64,000 nucleotides of DNA, from the NCBI RefSeq assembly GCF_001280125.1, contig NZ_LGEG01000057.1, positions 36,432-100,431 of the forward strand. The letters are read 5' to 3'. This stretch comes from Streptomyces sp. NRRL F-6492 (lineage in GTDB: Bacteria > Actinomycetota > Actinomycetes > Streptomycetales > Streptomycetaceae). Of this stretch, positions 7,830 through 16,660 are shown piece by piece. A model generated the notes under the pieces. It was not told the DNA's origin, ran no database searches, and worked only from the letters and a program-made list of their open reading frames with translations. The position numbers and the translations under genes are program-made. The first letter of the stretch is position 1. Every line of letters starts with the position of its first letter.

Positions 7830-9050
7830 CTACGTGAACTTCCGTACGCCCGGCACCAGCGCCGTCCCCAGGCAGCAGCCGCCCACCACCACCGCGGCGG
7901 CGAGCAGGGGCACTTCGGGACCCCAGGCCGAGGCGGCGAGCGGGGCCAGGGCGTAGCCGAGGGGCATCGCGGCCAGCGAGAGCAGCCAGTCGTACGAGGT
8001 GACGCGGGCGAGCGCGTGGGCGGGCACCGCGCGCTGGACGGCGGTCTGCCAGACCGGCGACAGGAAGCCGAGGCCCGCCTGCGCGAGCCCGTAGGCCGCG
8101 ATCGTCACCGGCGCGGGCGCGGCGACGGCGAGCAGGACCAGCGGCAGCGCGTACGTGGCGAGCCCGAGGTTCGCGGCCAGGACCGGGCGCCGGGGGGTGA
8201 GGCGGTCGGCGAGCAGCGCCCCGACGAGGAAGCCGACGGCGCCGACCTGGAGGAGGACGACCCAGGTGGTGCCGCCGCCGAGCCGCTGCACGGCGATCGC
8301 GGGCCCGAGGGTCATCAGGACGGCCGCGGCGCCGTTCCAGGCGCCGTGGCCGACGAGGCTGGTCCAGTACCAGTCCCGGGAGCGGACCTCCCGCCAGCCC
8401 TCGACGAGGTCGGCGCGGAGCGAACGGCGGGGGATCGGCACCCGCTTCACCCGGACGGCGGTCAGGAGCAGGGCGCTGGCGCCGAAGGTCGCCGCGTCCA
8501 GGACGAACGCCCAGCCGGCACCCACCGTGAGCACCAGCGTGCCCGCGAGCGCCGGGCCCGCGAGGCGGGTGGCGCTCTGGGCCACCCCCATGGCCGCGTT
8601 GGCGCGGTGCAGCGCCCCGGTCTCCACCGTGCCCTTCACCAGGGGCGCGCCGGTCGGCACGGCGAAGGCCCCGGCGGCCCCGCCGAAGGCCTCGGCGACC
8701 GCGAGCACGGCGAGGCCGGGGGAGCCGCCGAGGAGCTGGAGGCCGACGAGGAGCTGGGTGGCGCAGCGCACGAGGTCGGTGGTGAGCGCGACCGTCCGCG
8801 CGTCGAAGCGGTCGCCGACGACGCCGCCCAGCGGCAGCAGGAGCAGCTTGGGGACCATCGCGCAGCCGAGGACCAGGGCGAGCGCCGCGGTGGAGCCGGT
8901 GGCCTCCAGGACGGCGAGGGCCAGGGCGGCGGGGATGGCGGCGTCACCGAGGAGGGAGAGGGCGCGGCCGGCGAAGAGGAGGCGGAAGGGGCGGGTGCGC
9001 AGGGGGTGGGGGACGGGCGCGGGCGCCGTGGCGGCGGGAGCGGCGGTCAT
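7830..9050 (-). CDS. MFS transporter (DHA3-like efflux pump)
   Basis: 406 residues with about 12 predicted membrane helices. The loop after helix 2 carries G-V-V-G-D-R-F-D-A-R, the characteristic MFS motif A (GxxxDRxxRR-like), and a weaker repeat follows helix 8 (A-D-R-L-T-P-R-R). The overall pattern resembles DHA3/MefA-type drug exporters. It is divergent from a MarR regulator gene with two identical operators in the shared promoter. This is a classic arrangement for inducible efflux of a toxic ligand. The substrate is unknown. Confidence 0.9.
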   Translation of the reverse strand: MTAAPAATAPAPVPHPLRTRPFRLLFAGRALSLLGDAAIPAALALAVLEATGSTAALALVLGCAMVPKLLLLPLGGVVGDRFDARTVALTTDLVRCATQLLVGLQLLGGSPGLAVLAVAEAFGGAAGAFAVPTGAPLVKGTVETGALHRANAAMGVAQSATRLAGPALAGTLVLTVGAGWAFVLDAATFGASALLLTAVRVKRVPIPRRSLRADLVEGWREVRSRDWYWTSLVGHGAWNGAAAVLMTLGPAIAVQRLGGGTTWVVLLQVGAVGFLVGALLADRLTPRRPVLAANLGLATYALPLVLLAVAAPAPVTIAAYGLAQAGLGFLSPVWQTAVQRAVPAHALARVTSYDWLLSLAAMPLGYALAPLAASAWGPEVPLLAAAVVVGGCCLGTALVPGVRKFT

Positions 9051-9064
9051 GGCCCGAAGAGTAT

Positions 9065-9106
9065 TTCGGTACCGAATGATTCGTCAACGAAATATTCGGT
9101 ACCGAA
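9065..9106. promoter_or_regulatory. Twin MarR-type operators between MFS and MarR genes
   Basis: Two identical 12-bp palindromes TTCGGTACCGAA lie at 9065-9076 and 9095-9106, exactly 30 bp apart (about three helical turns), in the divergent promoter region. They are probable binding sites for the adjacent MarR protein. The left one is only 15 bp from the MFS start codon. Confidence 0.8.
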
Positions 9107-9152
9107 GCATCTGGAGGGGGAGGTGTGCCCCGTCCCGACGTACGATCGCCCC

Positions 9153-9698
9153 ATGGACCCCACCCCCGCGCTTCCCGTCCCCCCGGAACGGCGCGACTGG
9201 ACCGACGGGCACGTCACCCGCTGGCAGCCCGTCCTGCCCGGCCTCGACCCCGTCGTCGAGGGCGCGGTCACCCGGATGAAGAAGCTCTCGGTCCATCTGC
9301 GCCGGGTCAGGGAGCAGTCGCTCGTCGACTTCGACCTGGAGCGCCACGAGTTCGACACGCTCCACAAGCTGGCCGGCCGCGGCGGCAGCGCCGCCCCCTC
9401 CGAACTCGCGCAGGACCTCGACCTGGCCCCCGCCTCCGTCTCGGGCCGCCTCGACGCCCTGGAGAAGCGGGGCTTCGTCCGCCGCACCCAGTCGACCACC
9501 GACCGGCGCCGGGTCGTCGTCGAGCTCACCGCCTCCGGCCGCGAGACCTGGCTCGGCGCGATGGACGTCCTCGGCCACGAGGAGTACCGGCTCCTGGGCG
9601 TCCTCAGCCCCGAGGAGCGCACCCTGCTCAACGACATGCTGCGCAGGGTGATGGTCGCCGCGGAGTCGGGGGACGCCCCCGGCTCCTGGCACGGCTAG
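9153..9698 (+). CDS. MarR-family transcriptional regulator
   Basis: 181 residues from ATG 9153. The winged helix-turn-helix lies at about residues 65-130 (E-F-D-T-L-H-K-L, S-E-L-A-Q-D-L-D-L-A-P-A-S-V-S-G-R-L, then R-R-T-Q-S-T-T-D-R-R-R-V wing with the DxRxxxV/L signature). MarR proteins are dimeric repressors released by small phenolic or drug-like ligands. The divergent MFS transporter and the twin palindromes between them imply control of both genes. An upstream in-frame extension is rejected because it would run through the operator region. Confidence 0.9.
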   Translation: MDPTPALPVPPERRDWTDGHVTRWQPVLPGLDPVVEGAVTRMKKLSVHLRRVREQSLVDFDLERHEFDTLHKLAGRGGSAAPSELAQDLDLAPASVSGRLDALEKRGFVRRTQSTTDRRRVVVELTASGRETWLGAMDVLGHEEYRLLGVLSPEERTLLNDMLRRVMVAAESGDAPGSWHG

Positions 9699-9728
9699 AC
9701 GCTCGCGGGCGGCTCGCGGGACGCCCCG

Positions 9729-10307
9729 TCAGACGCTCAGCGAGCGCGCGAAGTTGACCTGGCCCATCACCCAGTGGATGGTGTCCGGGCCCGTCGCCGG
9801 GATCATCGTCGCGTGGTGGCGGCCCCCGCTGGTCACGGTGACCTGGATGAAGCCCGTGGTCCTCTTCTCCTTCATCAGGAGGAACAGCAGGCCCACCAGG
9901 CACAGCAGCGCGAAGACGATCGCGAGCACGATCGCGGCCGTCGGGATCTTCTCCTCGGTCCGCGACATGTCCATCGCGTTCCACACCGCGCCCTTCAGGG
10001 GCATCGCCCCGGCCGGCGTGATGATCTGGTCCCCGACCACCGTGATGTCACCGATCGCGAGCACCGGCGCGGCCCCGGCCGGCGGGAACTGCTGCGGCAC
10101 GGGCGGCACGGCCACGCCCTCGGCCAGCGTCGGCTGGTACCCGGGGGTCTGCGGGTACCCGTACGCCGGGGTCGCGCCCTGCGGGTAGCCGTAGCCCGGG
10201 GCCGGCGGATACCCGTACGCCGGGGTCCCGGGCGCGCCGCCCTGGCCCGGCGCCTGCCCCGGTCCCCACTTGTACTCGCCGTCCGCGTAAGGGTTCGGCT
10301 CGCTCAT
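9729..10307 (-). CDS. Single-pass membrane protein with Pro/Gly/Tyr-rich N-terminus
   Basis: 193 residues. The N-terminal 75 residues are a low-complexity region with repeated G-Y-P-x-A/Q-P-G-Y-G-Y-P units, followed by a folded segment and one membrane helix (about residues 128-150: I-V-L-A-I-V-F-A-L-L-C-L-V-G-L-L). The C-terminal part contains K-E-K-R-T-T-G-F-I-Q-V-T-V and resembles the conserved end of actinobacterial membrane proteins of unknown function. It lies directly downstream of the sdh operon on the same strand with a 102-bp gap. Function is not known. Confidence 0.75.
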   Translation of the reverse strand: MSEPNPYADGEYKWGPGQAPGQGGAPGTPAYGYPPAPGYGYPQGATPAYGYPQTPGYQPTLAEGVAVPPVPQQFPPAGAAPVLAIGDITVVGDQIITPAGAMPLKGAVWNAMDMSRTEEKIPTAAIVLAIVFALLCLVGLLFLLMKEKRTTGFIQVTVTSGGRHHATMIPATGPDTIHWVMGQVNFARSLSV

Positions 10308-10409
10308 CAGTCCCCGCTCTCCACAACGACACACGTGCGCGTGCGGTACGGAAAGGCCCGCCTCCGCACGTCGAGCGTACAGAAGCGGGCCCAACCGCCG
10401 TGCCGTGGT

Positions 10410-11168
10410 TCAGAAGCGACGCGTGATCAGCGCGCGCTTCACTTCCTGGATCGCCTTGGTGACCTCGATGCCACGCGGGCAGGCGTCCGTGCAGTTGAAC
10501 GTCGTGCGGCAGCGCCACACGCCGTCCTTGTCGTTCAGGATCTCCAGGCGCTGCTCGCCCGCCTCGTCGCGCGAGTCGAAGATGAAGCGGTGCGCGTTGA
10601 CGATCGCGGCCGGACCGAAGTACTGGCCGTCGTTCCAGAAGACCGGGCAGGACGACGTGCACGCGGCGCACAGGATGCACTTGGTGGTGTCGTCGAAGCG
10701 CTCGCGGTCCTCGGCGGACTGCAGGCGCTCGCGGGTCGGCTCGTTCCCCTTGGTGACCAGGAACGGCATGACGTCCCGGTACGCCTGGAAGAACGGCTCC
10801 ATGTCCACGACCAGGTCCTTGAGGACCGTCAGGCCCTTTATGGCCTCGACCGTGATCGGCTTCTCGGGGTTGATGTCCTTGATCAGCGTCTTGCAGGCGA
10901 GCCTGTTCTTGCCGTTGATCCGCATCGCGTCCGAGCCGCAGATGCCGTGCGCGCACGACCGGCGGAAGGTCAGCGTGCCGTCGACGTCCCACTTGATCTT
11001 GTGGAGGGCGTCGAGCACGCGCTCCTTGGGGTCGATCTCGATCTGGAAGTCCTCCCAGACCGACGCGTCCGACACCTCGGGGTTGAAGCGGCGGATCCGC
11101 ATCGTGACCGTGATGTACGGGGAGGCGGCGGAGTCCTTCTCGACCTTGTCCAGTACGGGAGTAGCCAT
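10410..11168 (-). CDS. sdhB: Succinate dehydrogenase iron-sulfur subunit
   Basis: 252 residues. It carries electrons from the flavoprotein subunit to menaquinone through three clusters. The [2Fe-2S] ligands are in C-A-H-G-I-C-G-S-D-A-M. The ferredoxin-like motifs are C-I-L-C-A-A-C-T-S-S-C-P and, near the C-terminus, C-T-D-A-C-P-R-G-I. Its ATG shares one base with the sdhA stop codon, so translation is coupled. It is the last gene of sdhC-D-A-B and has the usual length for the family. Confidence 0.97.
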   Translation of the reverse strand: MATPVLDKVEKDSAASPYITVTMRIRRFNPEVSDASVWEDFQIEIDPKERVLDALHKIKWDVDGTLTFRRSCAHGICGSDAMRINGKNRLACKTLIKDINPEKPITVEAIKGLTVLKDLVVDMEPFFQAYRDVMPFLVTKGNEPTRERLQSAEDRERFDDTTKCILCAACTSSCPVFWNDGQYFGPAAIVNAHRFIFDSRDEAGEQRLEILNDKDGVWRCRTTFNCTDACPRGIEVTKAIQEVKRALITRRF

Positions 11169-12922
11169 CAGTACTTACGCTCCATCGGCTGGTAGCGGGT
11201 CGTGACGACCGGCTTGTAGTCGAGACGCACGGTCTCGGAGCCGTCCTTGCCGACCTCGCGGTACGCCATCGTGTGGCGCATGAAGTTGACGTCGTCGCGG
11301 TTCGGGTAGTCCTCGCGGTAGTGACCGCCGCGGGACTCCTTGCGCGCCAGGGCCGAGACGGCCATGACCTCGGCCAGTTCGAGCAGGTTGCCCAGCTCGA
11401 TGGCCTCCAGGAGGTCGGTGTTGAAGCGCTTGCCCTTGTCCTGGATGGACACGTTCTCGTAGCGCTCGCGCAGCTCGGCGATCTTGTCGACGGCCGTCTT
11501 GATGGTCTGCTCCGTGCGGAACACCATCACGTTGGCGTCCATCGTCTCCTGGAGCTCGCGGCGCAGGTCGGCGACCCGCTCGCTGCCCGTGGAGTTGCGC
11601 AGCTTCTCGATCTGCGCGACGACGAGGGACTCCGGGTTCTCCGGCAGCTCGACGTAGTCGGCCTTGGCGGAGTACTCGGCCGCGGCGATGCCGGACCGCT
11701 TGCCGAAGACGTTGATGTCGAGCAGCGAGTTGGTGCCGAGGCGGTTGGCGCCGTGCACCGACACGCAGGCGACCTCGCCGGCCGCGTACAGGCCCGGGAC
11801 GACGGTGGTGTTGTCCGAGAGGACCTCACCCTCGACGTTGGTCGGGATGCCGCCCATGGCGTAGTGCGCGGTGGGCTGGATCGGGATCGGGTCCGTGTAC
11901 GGCTCGATGCCGAGGTACGTACGGGCGAACTCGGTGATGTCCGGCAGCTTGGCGTCCAGCTGCTCCGGCGGGAGGTGCGTCAGGTCCAGGTAGACGTGGT
12001 CGCCCTCGGGACCGCAGCCGCGGCCCTCGCGGATCTCCGTGTAGATGGAGCGGGAGACGACGTCACGGGACGCGAGGTCCTTCATGACCGGCGCGTACTT
12101 CTCCATGAAGCGCTCGCCGTCCTTGTTGCGGAGGATGCCGCCCTCACCGCGGGCGCCCTCCGTCAGCAGGATGCCCATGCGCCAGATGCCCGTCGGGTGG
12201 AACTGGAAGAACTCCATGTCCTCCAGGGGCAGGCCGCGGCGGTAGCAGGCGGCCTGGCCGTCACCGGTCAGGGTGTGCGCGTTGGAGGTCACCTTGAAGA
12301 ACTTGCCGGTGCCGCCGGACGCGTAGATCACGGCCTTGGCCTGGAAGATGTGGATCTCGCCGGTGGCCAGTTCGTAGGCGACGACGCCCGCGGAGTGCTT
12401 GACCCCGTCGACCTCGGTGATCAGCTGGTCCAGGACGTAGAACTCGTTGAAGAACTCCACGCCCTCCTTGACGCAGTTCTGGTACAGCGTCTGGAGGATC
12501 ATGTGGCCGGTGCGGTCCGCGGCGTAGCAGGACCGGCGGACCGGGGCCTCGCCGTGGTTGCGGGAGTGGCCGCCGAAGCGGCGCTGGTCGATGGTGCCGT
12601 TCGGGGTGCGGTTGAACGGCAGGCCCATCTTCTCCAGGTCGAGGACGGCGTCGATGGCCTCCTTCGCCAGGATCTCGGCGGCGTCCTGGTCGACCAGGTA
12701 GTCACCGCCCTTGACCGTGTCGAAGGTGTGCCACTCCCAGTTGTCCTCCTCCACGTTCGCGAGCGCGGCGGCCATGCCGCCCTGCGCGGCGCCCGTGTGG
12801 GAGCGGGTGGGGTAGAGCTTGGTGAGCACGGCGGTGCGGCTGCGCTTCGTCGCCTCGATGGCGGCGCGCATGCCGGCGCCGCCGGCGCCGACGATGACGG
12901 TGTCGTACTTGTGGATCTTCAT
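11168..12922 (-). CDS. sdhA: Succinate dehydrogenase flavoprotein subunit
   Basis: 584 residues. It oxidises succinate to fumarate in the TCA cycle and respiratory chain. It has an N-terminal FAD-binding G-A-G-G-A-G-M, the covalent-flavin His42 in R-S-H-T-G-A-A-Q-G-G, a substrate-binding T-G-G-L/T-G-K-like segment, and the C-terminal H-G-A-N-R-L-G-T-N-S-L-L-D motif with the catalytic Arg. Length and motif spacing are standard. It follows sdhD by 24 bp and overlaps sdhB by one base. Confidence 0.97.
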   Translation of the reverse strand: MKIHKYDTVIVGAGGAGMRAAIEATKRSRTAVLTKLYPTRSHTGAAQGGMAAALANVEEDNWEWHTFDTVKGGDYLVDQDAAEILAKEAIDAVLDLEKMGLPFNRTPNGTIDQRRFGGHSRNHGEAPVRRSCYAADRTGHMILQTLYQNCVKEGVEFFNEFYVLDQLITEVDGVKHSAGVVAYELATGEIHIFQAKAVIYASGGTGKFFKVTSNAHTLTGDGQAACYRRGLPLEDMEFFQFHPTGIWRMGILLTEGARGEGGILRNKDGERFMEKYAPVMKDLASRDVVSRSIYTEIREGRGCGPEGDHVYLDLTHLPPEQLDAKLPDITEFARTYLGIEPYTDPIPIQPTAHYAMGGIPTNVEGEVLSDNTTVVPGLYAAGEVACVSVHGANRLGTNSLLDINVFGKRSGIAAAEYSAKADYVELPENPESLVVAQIEKLRNSTGSERVADLRRELQETMDANVMVFRTEQTIKTAVDKIAELRERYENVSIQDKGKRFNTDLLEAIELGNLLELAEVMAVSALARKESRGGHYREDYPNRDDVNFMRHTMAYREVGKDGSETVRLDYKPVVTTRYQPMERKY

Positions 12923-12946
12923 GAGTGGATTACCTCAGCCCCGTGC

Positions 12947-13423
12947 CTAGCGGATGTTCGGGTCGAAGGTGAAGATCACCAGCGTGCCCAGAAGGATGGT
13001 GAACACCGTGGCGGTGTACAGCAGGCCCTTGAGCCACAGGCGCGTGTTGGCCCGCTCCGCGTAGTCGTTGATGACCGTACGGAGACCGTTGGCGCCGTGC
13101 AGCATGGCGAGCCAGAGCATCAGCAGGTCCCAGACCTGCCAGAACGGGGACGCCCAGCGGCCGGCCACGAAGGCGAAGCCGATCTTGGAGACGCCGCCGT
13201 CCAGGAAGAGCTGGATCAGCAGGTGGCCGATGACCAGGACGACGAGGACGACGCCCGAGAGGCGCATGAAGAGCCACGCGGCCATCTCGAAGTTGCCGCG
13301 GGTCGCGCGCGGGGTCTTGCCGGTGCGCTTGCGGGGGGCCTCGATGTACGGCGCGGGGTTGTCCACGTCGTAGTGGGGGCCGCCCTCGACGGGGCCGATC
13401 GCGGAGGTGGTGTCAGTCGACAT
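12947..13423 (-). CDS. sdhD: Succinate dehydrogenase hydrophobic membrane anchor subunit
   Basis: 158 residues. A polar N-terminus of about 45 residues is followed by three membrane helices (about 50-72, 90-112 and 125-148). Helix 1 contains V-L-V-I-G-H-L-L-I-Q, a plausible heme-ligand His, and helix 2 ends H-G-A-N-G-L-R-T-V-I-N-D-Y, the typical quinone-site region. It anchors SdhAB to the membrane with SdhC. It lies 8 bp after sdhC in the same operon. Confidence 0.92.
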   Translation of the reverse strand: MSTDTTSAIGPVEGGPHYDVDNPAPYIEAPRKRTGKTPRATRGNFEMAAWLFMRLSGVVLVVLVIGHLLIQLFLDGGVSKIGFAFVAGRWASPFWQVWDLLMLWLAMLHGANGLRTVINDYAERANTRLWLKGLLYTATVFTILLGTLVIFTFDPNIR

Positions 13424-13431
13424 GTCTGGCG

Positions 13432-13812
13432 TCAGCTCCCGAACAGTTCACGTGCGGCGTGCCCGAGGATGGGGTACAGCGAGCCCGCCATCAGCACGAC
13501 CCAGATGCCCACGACGGTCCAGAGCATCTGCTTCTGGTAGCGCGGGCCCTTGGACCAGAAGTCCACGGCGATGACCCGGAGGCCGTTCAGCGCGTGGAAG
13601 AGGATGGCGGCGACGAGGCCGTACTCCAGCAGAGCGACGATCGGCGTCTTGTAGGTCGCGACGACCTCGTCGTACGCCTCGGGGGAGACACGGACGAGAG
13701 AGGTGTCGAGCACGTGTACGAACAGGAAGAAGAAGATGAGGACGCCGGTGACTCGATGAGCCACCCAGGACCACATTCCTTCCCGGCCGCGGTACAGCGT
13801 TCCAGCCGGCAC
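13432..13812 (-). CDS. sdhC: Succinate dehydrogenase cytochrome b556 subunit
   Basis: 126 residues with three membrane helices. The family pattern is clear: W-S-W-V-A-H-R-V-T-G in the first part, a heme-ligand region F-L-F-V-H-V-L-D, and A-I-L-F-H-A-L-N-G-L-R-V-I in helix 2. The N-terminal P-A-G-T-L-Y-R-G-R-E-G-M-W is conserved in actinobacteria. It is the first gene of the operon, so its promoter should lie in the 190-bp region up to 14004. No clear operator was seen there. Confidence 0.94.
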   Translation of the reverse strand: MPAGTLYRGREGMWSWVAHRVTGVLIFFFLFVHVLDTSLVRVSPEAYDEVVATYKTPIVALLEYGLVAAILFHALNGLRVIAVDFWSKGPRYQKQMLWTVVGIWVVLMAGSLYPILGHAARELFGS

Positions 13813-14004
13813 GGAAAAACCCTCCGGGAGCGGGGATCAGGGTCGGCCGGCTTCAGTGTCGGTCTGACCCGGCCGGGTACGGTCCACCGGCCCCGGTCAT
13901 CGTAGCGACGAGTTGTCGGTTCGCTCGCGCGGGGTCCATAGGTGTGATCAAACAGGCACGGACGGGCTATCGCACGAGCCGGAATCACCGCATTGCGGAC
14001 GGAA

Positions 14005-14478
14005 TCACGCGTCGGAGTGTCGGGGTGTGCGCCCCTCGGCCAGCCGGAAGGCCAGCCGGGCGCGGGCGAGCCGGCGCAGTTCCTCGGCCGCGATCACCCG
14101 CTCCTCCTCCCGTTCGTTGCCGAGACGTGACCGGATTCCGGCCAGGACCTGGTCGAGCCGCTCCCCGGGACGCACCCCGTCGAGGCTGATCACGAACGCG
14201 TGTCCGAAGCTGCTCTCGTACGCGGCGTGCGCGGCCCGCAGCGCGGTCCGGGCGGCCGGCGGGGCGCCGGGGTGCGGCAGCGCGGAGGACTCGGCGGCCA
14301 GGGCGCCGTCGAGATCGGTGCGCGACAGGTCGTAGCCGGCCTCGTCGGCGGCGGCGAGCAGCGCGTCCACCGTGGGATAGGGGCGGTGGGCCGCCACCCG
14401 TTCGGCCCAGCGGAGGCTGTGGCAGCAGGAGAGCAGCAGGGCCACGGCCTCGGCGGGGGCCGCCGCGTTGAACCCCAC
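14005..14478 (-). CDS. uraD: OHCU decarboxylase (ureide/allantoin pathway)
   Basis: 157 residues from GTG 14478. The 2-oxo-4-hydroxy-4-carboxy-5-ureidoimidazoline decarboxylase fold is shown by L-L-S-C-C-H-S-L-R-W-A near the N-terminus, then S-S-F-G-H-A-F-V-I-S (usually F-G-x-x-F, with the catalytic His) and a final R-L-G-N-E-R-E-E-E-R-x-I-A-x-E-E-L-R-R-L-A-R-x-R-L segment. It converts OHCU to S-allantoin in uric-acid breakdown. No other ureide genes are adjacent here. It is divergent from the hexosaminidase gene across about 440 bp. Confidence 0.85.
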   Translation of the reverse strand: MGFNAAAPAEAVALLLSCCHSLRWAERVAAHRPYPTVDALLAAADEAGYDLSRTDLDGALAAESSALPHPGAPPAARTALRAAHAAYESSFGHAFVISLDGVRPGERLDQVLAGIRSRLGNEREEERVIAAEELRRLARARLAFRLAEGRTPRHSDA

Positions 14479-14920
14479 GAGACCGCCGGCGCGCCGGGGC
14501 GCGGAGTGCTGGACGGGTATGGCAGGCGTGTCCGCGGAGCCCGGTTTCCGGTAGGGGGTGTGGGTGTCGCTGCTCAGCGTGGGCTCCGGTTACTCCGGGA
14601 CGGGTGGGGTGGGCGTGACGCAACGTTATCGACGGGACGGGGGAAGTGTCCGACGGATGCGCGATTTTCACCCGGAAGGGAGAGTTTCGGAACACCTGAT
14701 GGACTCCGGGATTCCGCTCGCCCGACGGTGGGTGAACACGGCGTGTCGATCGGCCCCGTCGTGGGGGGCGTCGTGGGGGTTGACGGCATCGGGGCCTCCG
14801 GCGTTCCCTCCGCGCCGGACGCGGCGATCCGGACGCGAGGGTTCCGGTGGCGCCGTCCTCCCCGGCCCGTCCCGTCGCCCGATTGGCCGGACCGTCATCC
14901 GTGGGGGAGGATTTCGATTG
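14479..14920. other. 442-bp non-coding region between divergent uraD and hexosaminidase genes
   Basis: No gene with a proper start and codon usage was found. The region should hold both promoters. A T-G-rich segment at 14555-14640 and a GGGGGAGG ribosome site at 14903-14910 (for the hexosaminidase) are the only recognisable elements. A weak resemblance to a DasR site near 14881 was not accepted. Confidence 0.5.
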
Positions 14921-16537
14921 ATGCGGTACTCCATACGAGGGCCCCGGCGCGGCCCCGCACTCCTGGCGACCTCGGTGGCACTGGCCACCGTGGCGGCCTG
15001 TTCCGGCGGCTCCGCGGCGGGCCCCTCCTCCGCCCCGTCCCCCGGCTCGGCCACGGCCGCCGCGCCCACGAGCGCGCCGCCCCCGCCGACACCGACGCCG
15101 ACCCGCACGTACCCGCTCTCCAGCGCGCCCCGCACGGTCCCGGCCGTCCGCGCCCACGAGCCCGCCCGCGGCCCCGGCTGGAAGCCGGCGCCCACGGGCG
15201 GGGTCGTCATCGCCGCGAACAGCGGGGGCCTCGCCGACGAGGGGAAGCTGATCGCGGGCGAGCTGGGCATCCCGTACCGGGGCGCCGTCGCCGCCGGACC
15301 CGGGGACGTCGAGCTGGCCCTCGGCGGGACGGGTGCCCCCGAGTCGTACACCCTCGTCGTCCAAGGCGACCGGGTGCGGATCAGCGGGCCCGACGAGGCC
15401 GGGGTCTTCTACGGCACCCGCACCCTCAAGCAGTCGGTGAAATCGGCCGGCACGATGCCCGAGGGGACGGTGAACGACCGGCCGGCCAAGCCGCAGCGCG
15501 GGCTGAACGTCGACACCGCCCGCAAGCACTTCACGGCCGCCTGGATCGAGGACCGCATCCGCGAGATGGGCGACCTCAAGCTCAACCAGCTCGGACTGCA
15601 CTTCTCCGACGACCAGGGCTTCCGGATCGAGTCCGACAGCCACCCCGAGGTGGTCTCCGCCCAGCACCTCACCAAGGCCGAGGTGCGGCGGATCCTCGCC
15701 CTCGCCGCCGAGCGGCACGTCACCGTCGTCCCCGAGATCGACTCCCCGGGACACCTCGGCGCCGTCATCGCCGCCCACCCGGACCTCCAGCTCCGCAGCG
15801 CGACCGGCCGGGCCCCGCGCGGCGCCGTCGACATCGCGAACCCGGCCTCGGCGAAGATCGTCGACGACCTGCTGCGCGAGTACTCCCGGCTCTTCCCCGG
15901 CGCGTACTGGCACCTCGGCGCCGACGAGTACGTGGCCCTCATGGCGAAGGACCCCGAGGCCACCTACCCGGAGCTGGCGCGGGCCGCGAAGGCGAAGTAC
16001 GGGCCCTCCGCCCGGGTCCAGGACCTGGCCACCGGCTGGCTCAACGACCGCGCCGCCGTCGTCCGCCCCACCGGCAAGACCCTCAAGGCCTGGAACGACG
16101 GCTTCTTCACGGGCGGCGTCGTGAACGCGGCGAAGGACCTGGAGGTCGAGTACTGGACGGGCAAGGAGATCGGCGCCCGGCCGCCCGTCTCCCACCTGAG
16201 CCAGGGCCGGAAGATGGTCAACCTCAACGACGAGTACCTCTACTACGTCCTCGGCGAGCCCAACGACTTCGCGTACCCCACCGGCCGCCGGATCTACGAG
16301 CAGTGGACCCCGCTCGTCGTGCGCGGCACCAGCCCCGTCCCGGCGAAGTACGACGCCCAGATCCTCGGCGCCCGCTTCGCCGTCTGGTGCGACCTGGCGA
16401 ACTCCCAGACCCCGGCCCAGGTGGCGGCCGGCATCCGGCTGCCCCTCGCGGCCCTCTCCCAGAAGGTCTGGAACCCGGCGAAGCCGACGGCGGGCTGGGA
16501 CCAGTTCCGGGCGCTGGCGGAGCGGGTGCGCGGCTGA
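14921..16537 (+). CDS. Lipoprotein beta-N-acetylhexosaminidase, GH20
   Basis: 538 residues. A signal peptide ends in lipobox V-A-A-C, so the enzyme is tethered to the outer face of the membrane. A Ser/Pro/Thr-rich linker is followed by a GH20b domain (about residues 85-175) and the GH20 TIM barrel beginning K-P-Q-R-G-L-N-V-D-T-A-R-K. The catalytic pair is D335-E336 in W-H-L-G-A-D-E-Y; substrate-assisted hydrolysis uses this Asp-Glu pair. Other barrel motifs are H-F-S-D-D-Q-G-F-R and V-P-E-I-D-S-P-G-H. It releases GlcNAc from chitin- or wall-derived oligosaccharides. Length is standard. Confidence 0.93.
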   Translation: MRYSIRGPRRGPALLATSVALATVAACSGGSAAGPSSAPSPGSATAAAPTSAPPPPTPTPTRTYPLSSAPRTVPAVRAHEPARGPGWKPAPTGGVVIAANSGGLADEGKLIAGELGIPYRGAVAAGPGDVELALGGTGAPESYTLVVQGDRVRISGPDEAGVFYGTRTLKQSVKSAGTMPEGTVNDRPAKPQRGLNVDTARKHFTAAWIEDRIREMGDLKLNQLGLHFSDDQGFRIESDSHPEVVSAQHLTKAEVRRILALAAERHVTVVPEIDSPGHLGAVIAAHPDLQLRSATGRAPRGAVDIANPASAKIVDDLLREYSRLFPGAYWHLGADEYVALMAKDPEATYPELARAAKAKYGPSARVQDLATGWLNDRAAVVRPTGKTLKAWNDGFFTGGVVNAAKDLEVEYWTGKEIGARPPVSHLSQGRKMVNLNDEYLYYVLGEPNDFAYPTGRRIYEQWTPLVVRGTSPVPAKYDAQILGARFAVWCDLANSQTPAQVAAGIRLPLAALSQKVWNPAKPTAGWDQFRALAERVRG

Positions 16538-16660
16538 GCTGCGCTTTTGACGTGGACGTACCGACTTCGCATCGCGTACGTTCCCCCGGCGGCGGCCGCT
16601 CGGCCGCCGCCGGTGCCTCGGGGAGGGGCGCCGACCTTCCCCGGGGGGACCCCTGTCTTC

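Noticed and set aside
14881..14896. Possible DasR-type site ahead of the hexosaminidase gene
   Set aside because: Only one half resembles the consensus; the second half is out of register by one base.
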